In this document: piece by piece, positions 10,006-18,637 of the stretch
Layout of the letters: the number at the start of each line of letters is the position of its first letter
Numbering within the stretch: position 1 is the first letter of the stretch
NCBI RefSeq assembly: GCF_003347495.1
Contig: NZ_QCXY01000001.1
Span: forward strand, 806,001-870,000
Length of the DNA stretch: 64,000 bases
Direction: 5' to 3'
DNA from: Pleomorphovibrio marinus
GTDB taxonomy: Bacteria; Bacteroidota; Bacteroidia; Cytophagales; Cyclobacteriaceae
Translations under genes and position numbers: made by a program
The notes under the pieces: model-generated
What the model saw: the letters and a program-made list of their open reading frames with translations, nothing else
The model's database searches: none
What the model was told of the DNA's origin: nothing

Positions 10006-11898
10006 TTAATACAACATTCTAAACCTGATGGTGCCTTTGATGTTTTTGAGCTCATCTATCACCTTGCTGGAGTAGGCCTTGTCGATATCGGTAATCACAT
10101 ATCCAATTTTCTCATTGGTCTTCAAGTATTGTCCGACAATATTTATTTTATGTCCAGCCAATACCTGGTTGATTTCAGCCATAACCCCTGGTTCGTTGGA
10201 GTGTATATGAATTAACCTGTGGGCATCCTGTAAAAAGGGGAGCTGGATATTCGGGAAATTCACACTGTTATAGGTGTTTCCAGTATTGATGTATTCAATG
10301 ATTTTCCCTGGCACAAAATGAGCGATGTTTTGTTGCGCCTCCAGGGTACTACCCCCGATATGAGGGGTAAGGATAGTATTTGGCATCCCAATAAGTTCGG
10401 ACTCAAAGGGTTCCTCATTGTTCTTTGGTTCGGATGGAAACACATCTATGGCCGCTCCAGCCAGGTGCCCATCCATCAGCGCATCCCTTAAAGCAGGGAT
10501 ATCCACAATATGTCCCCTGCTAAGATTGATCAGCAAGGCACCTTTCTTCATCATACGAATATGGGTTTCATCCATGATGTTATGGTTTTCTTTCCTACCA
10601 TCCACATGCATACTTATGACATCGCAAGTTTGAAGAAGAGTTTCCAGAGAATTGAGTTTGGTAGCATTACCCAGAGCCAATTTCTCAATGACATCATAAT
10701 AATATACATCCATTCCCATATTTTCTGCCAACACCGAAAGCTGAGCACCTATATTACCGTATCCCAGGATTCCCAGTTTTTTCCCACGGATCTCAAAACT
10801 ACCCTTTGCAGACTTGTCCCATTTGCCCTCATGCATGGCCCTACTCTTGTCGAAGAGGTTCCGCATCAGGAAGATGATCTCACTTATGGCCATTTCTACC
10901 ACTGACCGGGTATTACTGTATGGAGCGTTAAATACTGCAATGCCTTTCTCCTGGCAGGTTTCCAAGTCAATCTGGTTGGTACCTATACAAAATGCCCCAA
11001 TGGACAAAAGCCGATTGGCATTTTCCAAAACCTTTGCTGTAACCTGCGTTTTAGAACGAATGCCTAAGATAGAGACGTTCTTTATTTTTTCAGCCAGCTC
11101 TTCTTCTGAGAGTGCGGAGGGAACTACCTCTATGTTATAGCCTTCCTGCTTCATCAAATCCACACCGATAGGATGTACATTCTCCAAAAGCAGCACGTTG
11201 ATTCTACTCTTTGGGTAGCTGAATTTCTTGTTCATTTTGTTTACGTAAAGTATTTCGTCCAAACTAGGGGCGACGTGGTCTGCTTTGGCCAGCACTTTGG
11301 GCCTGTTTACATTTTCAGTAAAAGCGTAAAATTTGTTCGCTACCCCTGAGGCCTTGATTTCATAGTCGGTATAGCCATCCCCAATCACATAGATGTCCCC
11401 TTCCAGGTTCAGCCGTTTGATCGTCTCCGGTTTGCCATTGTTTTTGGAAAGGAGATTATCCCGGTTAAAGCCGATAATGTTGCCCTCATCGTCATATAGG
11501 AACTCATTGGCATATACATTTTCTTCTTTTATACCATATTCTGCCACGATGGGAATAATAAAGTCCTTAAACCCATTAGATATAATATAGATGTCGTCCG
11601 CATTCTCCTGCAAAAACTCCCTGTTCCTTTGAAATGACTTAGAGACTTTAGACCTTAAGGCATTTACGAGGTCCGCTATTTGGGAGCGGTTGGCGTTCAA
11701 CAACTCTACCCTTTGTTCCAAACTTTCCCTGAAAGTGAGGTTTCCCTCCATTCCCAAGTCAGTGATATCCTTGATGGCTTTTAACTTTTTATCCCTCTCA
11801 GGATCCAAATTGAGGCTGATTTCTCCCAGGATATCCAATGCCTCTACCTGGGTGAAGGTACTGTCAAAATCAATGATGAACTTTTTAGTTACGGTCAT
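10006..11898 (-). CDS. serA: Fused phosphoserine-phosphatase-like HAD domain and D-3-phosphoglycerate dehydrogenase
   Basis: A 630-residue protein joining two steps of serine synthesis. Residues 1-215 form a HAD-IB domain like SerB: motif I IIDFDSTFT with Asp10 and Asp12, the SerB-like stretch GMEGNLTFRESLEQRVELL, motif II ISNGFKD and motif IV VIGDGYTDYE near residue 172. Residues about 230-540 are a complete SerA: NAD-binding LGILGYGNIGAQ, the RSVVEMAISEIIFLMRN helix, the catalytic Arg in NLSRGHIVD and the catalytic His in TPHIGGSTLEAQQN. A C-terminal ACT domain (IHIHSNEPGVMAEINQVLAG) is the usual serine sensor. All HAD catalytic residues are in place, so the phosphatase is probably active. 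Phosphoserine aminotransferase, the middle enzyme, is not nearby. A TAATTTTG box (11934-11927, minus strand) lies 29 bp upstream. Confidence 0.92.
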   Translation of the reverse strand: MTVTKKFIIDFDSTFTQVEALDILGEISLNLDPERDKKLKAIKDITDLGMEGNLTFRESLEQRVELLNANRSQIADLVNALRSKVSKSFQRNREFLQENADDIYIISNGFKDFIIPIVAEYGIKEENVYANEFLYDDEGNIIGFNRDNLLSKNNGKPETIKRLNLEGDIYVIGDGYTDYEIKASGVANKFYAFTENVNRPKVLAKADHVAPSLDEILYVNKMNKKFSYPKSRINVLLLENVHPIGVDLMKQEGYNIEVVPSALSEEELAEKIKNVSILGIRSKTQVTAKVLENANRLLSIGAFCIGTNQIDLETCQEKGIAVFNAPYSNTRSVVEMAISEIIFLMRNLFDKSRAMHEGKWDKSAKGSFEIRGKKLGILGYGNIGAQLSVLAENMGMDVYYYDVIEKLALGNATKLNSLETLLQTCDVISMHVDGRKENHNIMDETHIRMMKKGALLINLSRGHIVDIPALRDALMDGHLAGAAIDVFPSEPKNNEEPFESELIGMPNTILTPHIGGSTLEAQQNIAHFVPGKIIEYINTGNTYNSVNFPNIQLPFLQDAHRLIHIHSNEPGVMAEINQVLAGHKINIVGQYLKTNEKIGYVITDIDKAYSSKVIDELKNIKGTIRFRMLY

Positions 11899-11987
11899 TT
11901 GCTGGTACGGATTTTTTAATGAACCGCAAAATTAACAGATTATAATATAATTCTAAGGGTATTACCTAAAATTACTTTCTTCCTCCA

Positions 11988-12022
11988 TTTGCTGGAGAAT
12001 ACACTTTCCCTTCTTACCTTTG
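11988..12022 (+). promoter_or_regulatory. Bacteroidota-type promoter for the DUF4920 lipoprotein gene
   Basis: TACCTTTG (12015-12022) matches TAnnTTTG; TTTG (11988-11991) lies 23 bp upstream. The predicted start near 12028 supports translation from 12052 and excludes the longer in-frame start at 11989. Confidence 0.6.
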
Positions 12023-12051
12023 TAAAAGACATTCAACAACTTACCACAACC

Positions 12052-12561
12052 ATGAAAAAGCTAGTTCCCTTTATGCTAGGTGTGCTTATGATGGCATCTT
12101 GCGGTAGCCCTTCCTCCGTTGGGGAGGATAAGGCCATTGCTGAAAATGAAGAAAGCCCACAGGTTCCTGGAAATTACGGAGATAAAATCACTGAAGAAAA
12201 GGCAGTTTCCGTTGCCGAAATGTATCAAAAGGTCAATAATGAGGGGGCTTTTAAGGGCAAAGTAAGGGGAGAAATCAAAGAGGTTTGCACCCATAAAGGT
12301 TGTTGGTTGGGCCTCAGCCTTCCAGATGGTTCGGTGATGCGAGTCACGTTTAAGGATTATGGCTTTTTTGTGCCCACAGAATCTACAGGGTTTCCGGTGG
12401 TTATTGAAGGAGAGGCCACCAAAACCGTGACGGACGTCGCTACTTTAAGGCATTATGCAGAGGATGCCGGAAAATCAAAGGAGGAAATTGAAGCTATTGA
12501 TTCCCCGGAGGAAAACGTTACTTTTGTTGCCGATGGGGTAATTATTTTAAACAAAAGTTAG
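12052..12561 (+). CDS. DUF4920-like lipoprotein
   Basis: A 169-residue predicted lipoprotein of unknown function. The N-terminus MKKLVPFMLGVLMMASC is a lipoprotein signal with Cys17 as the acylation site. The mature part has a small beta-rich domain centred on KVRGEIKEVCTHKGCWLGL, in which the paired cysteines of CTHKGCW could bind metal or form a disulfide. VMRVTFKDYGFFVP and the EGEATKTVTDV strand follow. This pattern is recalled from the DUF4920 family of Bacteroidota lipoproteins, an OB-fold-like domain. The start was chosen because the promoter lies just upstream and the lipobox must be near the N-terminus. No functional partner is evident in the neighbouring genes. Confidence 0.75.
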   Translation: MKKLVPFMLGVLMMASCGSPSSVGEDKAIAENEESPQVPGNYGDKITEEKAVSVAEMYQKVNNEGAFKGKVRGEIKEVCTHKGCWLGLSLPDGSVMRVTFKDYGFFVPTESTGFPVVIEGEATKTVTDVATLRHYAEDAGKSKEEIEAIDSPEENVTFVADGVIILNKS

Positions 12562-12610
12562 CCAAACCTTATTTTTATTATACCTCCAAAAAATTGATTG
12601 CATTTGTAAT

Positions 12611-12814
12611 ATGCCATTAGCCATTGATAACATAAGAGTAGGAAGGATATATAGGTTTGTCAATCTAGGGGAAACCCGGATGCTCCAAATAATGGAGAGG
12701 ACCGGTAGGGAGAATTTTCAGGTAAAAGATTTGGATACCCTGGAATTTTACACTCTTGAGGAACTTTTAAGGTACGGTAGGGGTAAAGATTATGATATAG
12801 AAGAAATACGCTAA
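12611..12814 (+). CDS. Small conserved-looking protein of unknown function
   Basis: A 67-residue acidic-basic soluble protein (begins MPLAIDNIRVGRIYRFVNLG). The N-terminal half looks like a small beta-barrel (VGRIYRFVN, RMLQIMERTG, NFQVKDLDT) and the C-terminus is helical (FYTLEELLRYGRG). There is no signal peptide or membrane segment. It lies 49 bp after the DUF4920 gene and 42 bp before the DUF983 gene in the same direction. A near-match promoter box TGCATTTG lies only 4 bp before the ATG, so a very short or absent leader is possible. The family was not recognised. Confidence 0.6.
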   Translation: MPLAIDNIRVGRIYRFVNLGETRMLQIMERTGRENFQVKDLDTLEFYTLEELLRYGRGKDYDIEEIR

Positions 12815-12856
12815 TTTTCCAAAAAGGCTAAATTTATTTCACCATCTACTTTAAAA

Positions 12857-13234
12857 ATGCAACACTCACTTATAAAGGCAATGCTAGAAGCCAAGTGTCC
12901 CAAATGCAGAAAGGGAGATTTGTTTTCGGTTCCCGTTTTTAGCTTTAAACGTTTAACCCATATCCATTCCACTTGTCCCCATTGTGGGGAGGACCTTATG
13001 CCGGAACCTGATTTTTATTATGGGGCGATGTATATCAGCTATGCATTGTCAGTGGCCCTTTTTCTGACCGTAATTGTTGCCATAAACATACTTTTCGGGG
13101 ATCTGGCCATCTGGATATACATCGTGACAGTTATCGCCCTCAATCTTTTGTTGCTTCCATTGATGTTGCGGTATTCCAAGGTACTCTACTTATACATGTT
13201 GGGAAAGATCCATTATGAGCCAAACAGGGGTTAA
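12857..13234 (+). CDS. DUF983 family small membrane protein with zinc-ribbon motifs
   Basis: A 125-residue protein. The cytoplasmic N-terminus carries two CPxC pairs, AKCPKCRKGDLF (about residues 12-23) and CPHCGEDLMPEPDFYYG (about 46-62), which together would bind one zinc. Two transmembrane helices follow (YISYALSVALFLTVIVAIN and AIWIYIVTVIALNLLLLP). The GAMYISY junction and the CPKC...CPHCG...PDFYYGAMY layout are characteristic of DUF983 proteins. Function is unknown. It ends 170 bp before the TetR gene and is probably the last gene of the small group starting at 12052. Confidence 0.8.
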   Translation: MQHSLIKAMLEAKCPKCRKGDLFSVPVFSFKRLTHIHSTCPHCGEDLMPEPDFYYGAMYISYALSVALFLTVIVAINILFGDLAIWIYIVTVIALNLLLLPLMLRYSKVLYLYMLGKIHYEPNRG

Positions 13235-13404
13235 AAACTTTTTAACGGATATTTGGTATAATTAAATTGTTTACAAGTATTTTCCGCTCAAATAATTTAT
13301 CGTCAGCAACAGGTAAAAATAATTTGTTTTTTTTCATTAGTGAGTAAACCTTACTATTTTCGCAGGCGTATAAACAACCCGTATGTTTTATTTTATTTTC
13401 TGGG

Positions 13405-14085
13405 ATGGATCAAATTTTAAACAGCATAGTCGTTCAGGTGCATGATGAGATTTACCTCAAAAACCCATTGAGTTCTGAACTGGGAAAAAAGATAATCAAC
13501 CAGAGTCTGGAGTTGATCGCCGAATTAGGAATGGAGGGCTTTACCTTTCGGAAACTGGCCGAAAAGATAGGGAGTACAGAAGGAGCCATCTATCGGTATT
13601 TTGAAAACAAACATAAGTTGCTCCTATACCTCACGGCATGGTACTGGGGCTGGATGGAACACCATTTGGTATTTGCTATTTCAAACTTAAACGACCCTTT
13701 TGAAAAAATGAAGGTAGCCATAAGGCTATTGGTGGAGGGGCCTGAAAACAAGGAAAATCAATACTTGGATCCGGTAATCCTTACGCAAGTCGTTACCGAG
13801 GAATCCTACAAATCTTTTCTTACTAAAGAAGTGGATACGGAAAACAAGAACGGCTATTTTAAGTTTTTTCACCGTATCAGCAAACGTTTAGCGGATATAG
13901 TAATAGAGATCAACCCAACCTATCCCTATCCAAAAACCTTGGTTTCTACATTAATGGAATCTACCTTACTTCAGGCCTTTTTTCTCAAACACATGCCTGC
14001 CATGACAGAACTGTCGGTAAAGGGCAATGAGAAAATCGACTTTTACTATGAATTAGTATTTAAAACGCTAAAGGATGAAAACTGA
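13405..14085 (+). CDS. TetR family transcriptional regulator
   Basis: A 226-residue regulator. The N-terminal DNA-binding domain (about residues 22-75) has the TetR helix-turn-helix: LELIAELGMEGFTFRKLAEK, then GSTEGAIYRYFENKHKLL with the conserved YRYF. The remaining 150 residues are a helical ligand-binding domain without strong family features. Its stop overlaps the start of the ABC transporter gene by 11 bp, so it is the first gene of the exporter operon and probably controls it in response to a compound or lipid state. It is preceded by a TATTTTCG near-match promoter box. The ligand is unknown. Confidence 0.9.
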   Translation: MDQILNSIVVQVHDEIYLKNPLSSELGKKIINQSLELIAELGMEGFTFRKLAEKIGSTEGAIYRYFENKHKLLLYLTAWYWGWMEHHLVFAISNLNDPFEKMKVAIRLLVEGPENKENQYLDPVILTQVVTEESYKSFLTKEVDTENKNGYFKFFHRISKRLADIVIEINPTYPYPKTLVSTLMESTLLQAFFLKHMPAMTELSVKGNEKIDFYYELVFKTLKDEN

Positions 14086-15787
14086 AATCGTAGACACCCC
14101 CTTAAAAAGGTTTTATGAACTGCTAAAGGAGGAAAAAAAAGAAGTATATGCCATTTATTTTTATGCAGTACTAAATGGTGTTGTTTCTTTGATTTTGCCG
14201 CTTGGTATTCAGGCCATCCTAAACTTTATCCTTGGTGGACGAATGACCACTTCTTGGATTTTACTTGTAGTTATAGTGGCCCTAGGCACGGCGTTTGGCG
14301 GTTATCTACAAATTAGTCAGCTCTACCTAACGGAGAAATTACAACAGCGGGTCTTCAGCAAATCCGCCCTTGAATTTGCCTACAGATTACCCCGGATCAA
14401 AACAGAAGCCTTGGTGGGGAAATTTGCCCCTGAGCTGGTTAACCGCTTCTTTGATACCATAAACTTGCAGAAAGGACTGGCGAAATTACTTATTGACTTC
14501 AGCACAGCTTCCCTTCAGGTATTTTTCGGGTTAATTCTGTTGGCTGTTTACCACCAATTCTTTATCATTTTTGCCGTCATATTGGTGTTTCTCCTTTATT
14601 TGATTTTCAAGCTCACCAGCCCAAGAGGAATGGCCACCAGCCTTAAGGAATCATCTGCAAAATACGAGGTTGCTTACTGGCTTGAGGAGATAGGAAGAAC
14701 TCTTGGAACCTTCAAACTGGCAGGATTTTCACCACTGCCGTTTATGCGTATAGATACATTAGTAAAGAAATACGTGGAGTATAGAAACAACCACTTTGCC
14801 GTGCTGATTTTGCAATACAAGGTGATGATTGCCTTCAAGGTACTGATCATTGTTTCCCTTTTGATTGCAGGTAGTATTTTATTGATGGAGGATGAAATCA
14901 GTATAGGTCAATTTGTGGCGGCCGAAATTATCATCGTCTTGATCGTGGGTTCGGTTGAGAAATTGATCCTTAGCTTAGAAACCGTCTATGATACCCTTAC
15001 CGCTACTCAAAAGATCGGCTTGATCATGGACATGGAATTGGAAAGAAATGAGGGGGTGGACAAATCCATCAAGACGGATGAAGCGGGTTTCTCCTATGAT
15101 TTGAGAAACCTAACCTATAGGCCTCCAAATGGGGACCGGGTAATCATCGACAATCTAAGCCTCCAAATAGGTAGTGGGGAGAAAGTAGTGCTCACCGGAA
15201 AAAGCGGCTCGGGGAAAAGCACCCTTCTTTACCTCATGGCTGGATTAATCGAATCCTATTCGGGAAAAATCATCATTAACAAACTTCCTCTGGAAACCAT
15301 CGCCCTGGACAAGCTCAGGGCCATGATAGGGGACAGTCTTTCCCATCAGTCCATCTTCCATGGCACTATTAGGGACAACATCACCGTTGGTAAACAAGAA
15401 ATAGATGAGCAGCAATTAAGGGATATAATTCAACTTGTGGGTATGGACGACTACATTTTCAGCCTTAAAGATGATTTGGAGACCGTCGTGCTTCCAGAGG
15501 GGCGTCAGCTAAGCCATGAGGTTATCAGTAAGATTATCCTCGCCAGGAGCCTTTCTGCTCATCCCAAGCTACTCTTGCTGGAAGAGGAATTCAACCACCT
15601 CAACCAAAAGGACTCACAGCGGTTGTTGGACTATATATTTGAAGGGCCATGGACTATGGTCGCCGTTTCCAATCAGAAAGAAACCATGGAGCGCGCTGAT
15701 ACCATCGTGGAATTGGATCAGGGCGAGATCGCCTTTAAAGGTAATTATCAAGAATATACAGAGTACTTAAGTAGAAACAACTCCTAA
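14075..15787 (+). CDS. ABC half-transporter with degenerate nucleotide-binding domain
   Basis: A 570-residue fusion of a six-helix exporter-type membrane domain (about residues 20-310) and an ATPase domain (about 340-560). Walker A is intact (GKSGSGKST, residues 375-383). Other motifs have drifted. The LSGGQ signature is replaced by LSHEV (479-483), Walker B with its catalytic region reads LLLLEEEF (499-506) instead of the usual hydrophobic-DEPT, and the H-loop histidine is Asn533 (AVSNQ). The frame is intact and densely coding, so this is not decay. Downstream partners are an HlyD-type adaptor and a TolC-type channel, so the operon encodes a tripartite exporter spanning both membranes. There is no N-terminal C39 peptidase domain. 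The substrate is unknown; a lipid or hydrophobic compound is an inference. Confidence 0.88.
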   Translation: MKTEIVDTPLKRFYELLKEEKKEVYAIYFYAVLNGVVSLILPLGIQAILNFILGGRMTTSWILLVVIVALGTAFGGYLQISQLYLTEKLQQRVFSKSALEFAYRLPRIKTEALVGKFAPELVNRFFDTINLQKGLAKLLIDFSTASLQVFFGLILLAVYHQFFIIFAVILVFLLYLIFKLTSPRGMATSLKESSAKYEVAYWLEEIGRTLGTFKLAGFSPLPFMRIDTLVKKYVEYRNNHFAVLILQYKVMIAFKVLIIVSLLIAGSILLMEDEISIGQFVAAEIIIVLIVGSVEKLILSLETVYDTLTATQKIGLIMDMELERNEGVDKSIKTDEAGFSYDLRNLTYRPPNGDRVIIDNLSLQIGSGEKVVLTGKSGSGKSTLLYLMAGLIESYSGKIIINKLPLETIALDKLRAMIGDSLSHQSIFHGTIRDNITVGKQEIDEQQLRDIIQLVGMDDYIFSLKDDLETVVLPEGRQLSHEVISKIILARSLSAHPKLLLLEEEFNHLNQKDSQRLLDYIFEGPWTMVAVSNQKETMERADTIVELDQGEIAFKGNYQEYTEYLSRNNS

Positions 15788-15791
15788 AGCC

Positions 15792-17147
15792 ATGTTGAAC
15801 GTTTCAAAGAATTCGATCAAAGGTTTGGTCAATCCGTTTGCCTTCGACAGTTACAAGATGACCATCCCCAAGAACGAAAGCAGGAAAAGAATACGCGTCC
15901 TGCTATATATTCTTTTGGTAGCCTTCGTAACCTTGTTTTTGCCTTGGACGCAAAATTTCCGGACAAGGGGAATGATGACGGCACTCAAGCCTGAACATCG
16001 ACCCCAGACTGTCCACTCTATCATCCCAGGAAGGATAGAAAAATGGTATGTACAAGAAGGTGATTTTGTAAACAAGGGCGACACCATACTTTTCATCTCC
16101 GAAATCAAGGATGAATATATGGATCCGGAGCTGCTAGATAGAACCCGCTTACAGATAGATGCCAAGTTTCTTTCTGTTAGGTCCTACGAAGAGAAGGTAA
16201 GGGCCCAGGAAAATCAATTGGAAGCCCTTGCCCAAAACAACCGACTCAGAAGGGAACAGGCGCAAAACCGACTACAGCAAGCCCAGTTGAGTCTAGAATC
16301 TGACAGCATTATGGTGGAGGCCGCTAGGGTAAACCTTACTGTTGCCGAAAGACAGTTTGAGCGTATGGAAAAGCTCTATGACGAGGGGCTAAAATCCCTA
16401 ACCGATTTGGAGGTCAGAACCATTAGTCTCCAAGAGGCCCAAGCCAGAAAAATCAGCGCAGAAAACCAGCTGCTTAGCAGCAGGAATGACCTTATCACCG
16501 CCCAGATTGAGCTCAACGCCATAGACAATGACTTTAGGGATAGGCTGGCTAAGGTAAATGCCGATAGGTATTCAGCCCTCTCTGACCAGTATGATGCAGA
16601 AGCCACACTCACCAGGTTGGAAAACCAACTCTCCAACTACACCGTCCGGTCTGGAATGTATTATGTGCTTGCTCCCCAATCAGGGTATGTGACTCAGGCC
16701 ATACAGGTGGGTATTGGGGAAACCATCAAAGAAGGGGCAGAAATAGTCAGTATCCTTCCACAGGATTATTCCTTAGCGGTGGAAATGTACGTACAACCCA
16801 TCGATTTCCCCTTGATAAAAACCGGGAACAAGGTTAGGTTTATCTTTGACGGATGGCCTGCCATCGTATTCTCCGGATGGCCACAGTTGTCAAATGGGAC
16901 CTTTGGAGGCAGAATATATGCCATAGACAATTTCACCAGCCAAAACAACATGTATCGCGTCTTGGTAGTACCCGATCCGGATGAGGAGCCTTGGCCGGAT
17001 GCCTTGAGGATTGGTTCTGGTGCGGAGGGGATTACGCTTTTGAACGACGTGCCCATATGGTATGAAATATGGCGACAAATGAACGGATTCCCTGCGGATT
17101 TTTACACCCTCAAGGAGTCAAAAGAAATGGCCAAGGACAAAAAATAA
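15792..17147 (+). CDS. HlyD-family membrane fusion protein of the ABC exporter
   Basis: A 451-residue periplasmic adaptor. It starts 4 bp after the ABC gene. A single transmembrane anchor (VLLYILLVAFVTLFLPW, about residues 36-53) is followed by the first lipoyl half (SIIPGRIEKWYVQEGDFVNKG). A long alpha-helical hairpin rich in Gln, Glu and Leu (about 120-275) comes next, then the second lipoyl half (YVLAPQSGYVTQAIQVGIGE) and a beta-barrel domain with a membrane-proximal region. This is the standard layout linking an inner-membrane ABC pump to an outer-membrane TolC channel. Neighbours on both sides supply exactly those partners. Confidence 0.9.
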   Translation: MLNVSKNSIKGLVNPFAFDSYKMTIPKNESRKRIRVLLYILLVAFVTLFLPWTQNFRTRGMMTALKPEHRPQTVHSIIPGRIEKWYVQEGDFVNKGDTILFISEIKDEYMDPELLDRTRLQIDAKFLSVRSYEEKVRAQENQLEALAQNNRLRREQAQNRLQQAQLSLESDSIMVEAARVNLTVAERQFERMEKLYDEGLKSLTDLEVRTISLQEAQARKISAENQLLSSRNDLITAQIELNAIDNDFRDRLAKVNADRYSALSDQYDAEATLTRLENQLSNYTVRSGMYYVLAPQSGYVTQAIQVGIGETIKEGAEIVSILPQDYSLAVEMYVQPIDFPLIKTGNKVRFIFDGWPAIVFSGWPQLSNGTFGGRIYAIDNFTSQNNMYRVLVVPDPDEEPWPDALRIGSGAEGITLLNDVPIWYEIWRQMNGFPADFYTLKESKEMAKDKK

Positions 17148-17186
17148 GCCTCATAACGGAAAATAGCGCACAACACTAAGTTAGGC

Positions 17187-18614
17187 ATGATCAAAATCTC
17201 ATCACTATCCCTGTATTACCTAAACTTCAAACGAACCTTCCTTTTGCTGATTGGTTTGGTTTATGGAAATATGCTTCTGGCCCAAGAAGTGCTCCACTTT
17301 GATGAGTTTTTAGACTGGGTAAGGATGAATCATCCGGTTGCCAAGCAGGGAGATCTTAATTTGGAGCTAGGTAGGCAAGAGCTTAGGATGGCCAGGGGAG
17401 GCTTTGACCCCATCCTTTATGGGACACAAAATGAAAAAAACTTTAACGAAACCGAATACTACAACAAACGAGAGGGAGGGGTGATTGTCCCCACCATGGC
17501 AGGAGTGGAGCTAAAGGGCCTATATGAACAAAATCGCGGGGTCTATTTAAATTCCGAAAACAATGTACCTCAGGGGGGGCTCATGGCAGTGGGTGCTTCC
17601 GTAAATGTAGGACAAGGCTTATTTATTGACCCCAGAAGATTGGCCCTCAGGCAGGCAGAAATTTTTTCCAAATCCACGGAAGAAGAAAGAAGGCTGATAT
17701 TAAATGACCTTTATTTGGAAGCCACCCAGGCATATTGGGATTGGGCCGGAGCATATGCCAACCTGGCCGTATACGAAGAAGGGGTAAGGCTGGCCCAAAT
17801 CAGGTTTGAGGGCATAAAATCCAGCTTTGAACAGGGGGATCTACCTGCCATTGACACAGTGGAGGCATATACACAGGTCTTGAACCGGGTAATCAACTTT
17901 CAAGAGGCCCAAAACACCTTTTTTGCCCGCACCCAAGACCTCAACGTATTTCTATGGGATTCGGATGAAGCCCCAATATTCTTGAACCCAGGAACGGTAC
18001 CTATGCCAATAGATGAAGAAAGGATCTATCCTTTGGACATGGAGGAGTACAGGGTTATCCTGGCCCAGCATCCCGAGCTGAGGCTGTTGGACTATGACCT
18101 GGATTACCTGGAGGTAGATAGGAGATGGAGATCAGAACAGCTCAAACCCATCGTGAAGATCAACTACAATTTTCTCTCCGAAACCTTCAATCAATTGGAA
18201 CAAGCCCCCTTTTTTGAAAATAACTACAAATGGGGACTAACCATCAGCTCCCCACTGTTTTTGAGAAGGGAAAGAGGAGCCCTGGGAGTAACAAAGGCAA
18301 AAATTAATATTACCGCGTACAAAAGGGACCTGAGATTTCAAAAACTAGTGGCCGACCTAGAGAAACAGTTCAACAACTACCAGGTGCTCGGACGGCAATT
18401 GGTAACTTTTGAGGAGAATATAATAGGTTTGGAACGACTATTGGAGGGTGAAAAGGTGAAATTTGACATGGGTGAAAGTTCCCTTTTCCTGATCAATGCC
18501 CGAGAGGTGAGCCTATTTGATGCCATGGTGGTAATGAACTCCATTTATGTGCGAAGGAATATTGCAGTATCGCGGGTAAGGACAGCGGCAGGATTGGGGT
18601 TTGATGAACTCTAA
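17187..18614 (+). CDS. TolC-family outer-membrane channel protein
   Basis: A 475-residue outer-membrane efflux protein. A signal peptide is present (hydrophobic TFLLLIGLVYGNMLLAQ, cleavage near residue 32). The mature protein shows two helical-repeat halves, with the family features of a DLYLEATQAYWDWAGAYANL helix and a second-repeat helix near KLVADLEKQFNNYQ. It forms the exit duct for the ABC/HlyD pair encoded immediately upstream, 39 bp away. It is followed after 23 bp by the App1-like gene, so all five genes from 13405 to 19660 are probably one transcript. Confidence 0.88.
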   Translation: MIKISSLSLYYLNFKRTFLLLIGLVYGNMLLAQEVLHFDEFLDWVRMNHPVAKQGDLNLELGRQELRMARGGFDPILYGTQNEKNFNETEYYNKREGGVIVPTMAGVELKGLYEQNRGVYLNSENNVPQGGLMAVGASVNVGQGLFIDPRRLALRQAEIFSKSTEEERRLILNDLYLEATQAYWDWAGAYANLAVYEEGVRLAQIRFEGIKSSFEQGDLPAIDTVEAYTQVLNRVINFQEAQNTFFARTQDLNVFLWDSDEAPIFLNPGTVPMPIDEERIYPLDMEEYRVILAQHPELRLLDYDLDYLEVDRRWRSEQLKPIVKINYNFLSETFNQLEQAPFFENNYKWGLTISSPLFLRRERGALGVTKAKINITAYKRDLRFQKLVADLEKQFNNYQVLGRQLVTFEENIIGLERLLEGEKVKFDMGESSLFLINAREVSLFDAMVVMNSIYVRRNIAVSRVRTAAGLGFDEL

Positions 18615-18637
18615 AGGTCACTTAGCTAATCGTTAGC

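Noticed and set aside
11989-12051. Longer start of the DUF4920 lipoprotein gene
   Set aside because: The extension overlies the promoter and would bury the lipobox 38 residues into the protein.
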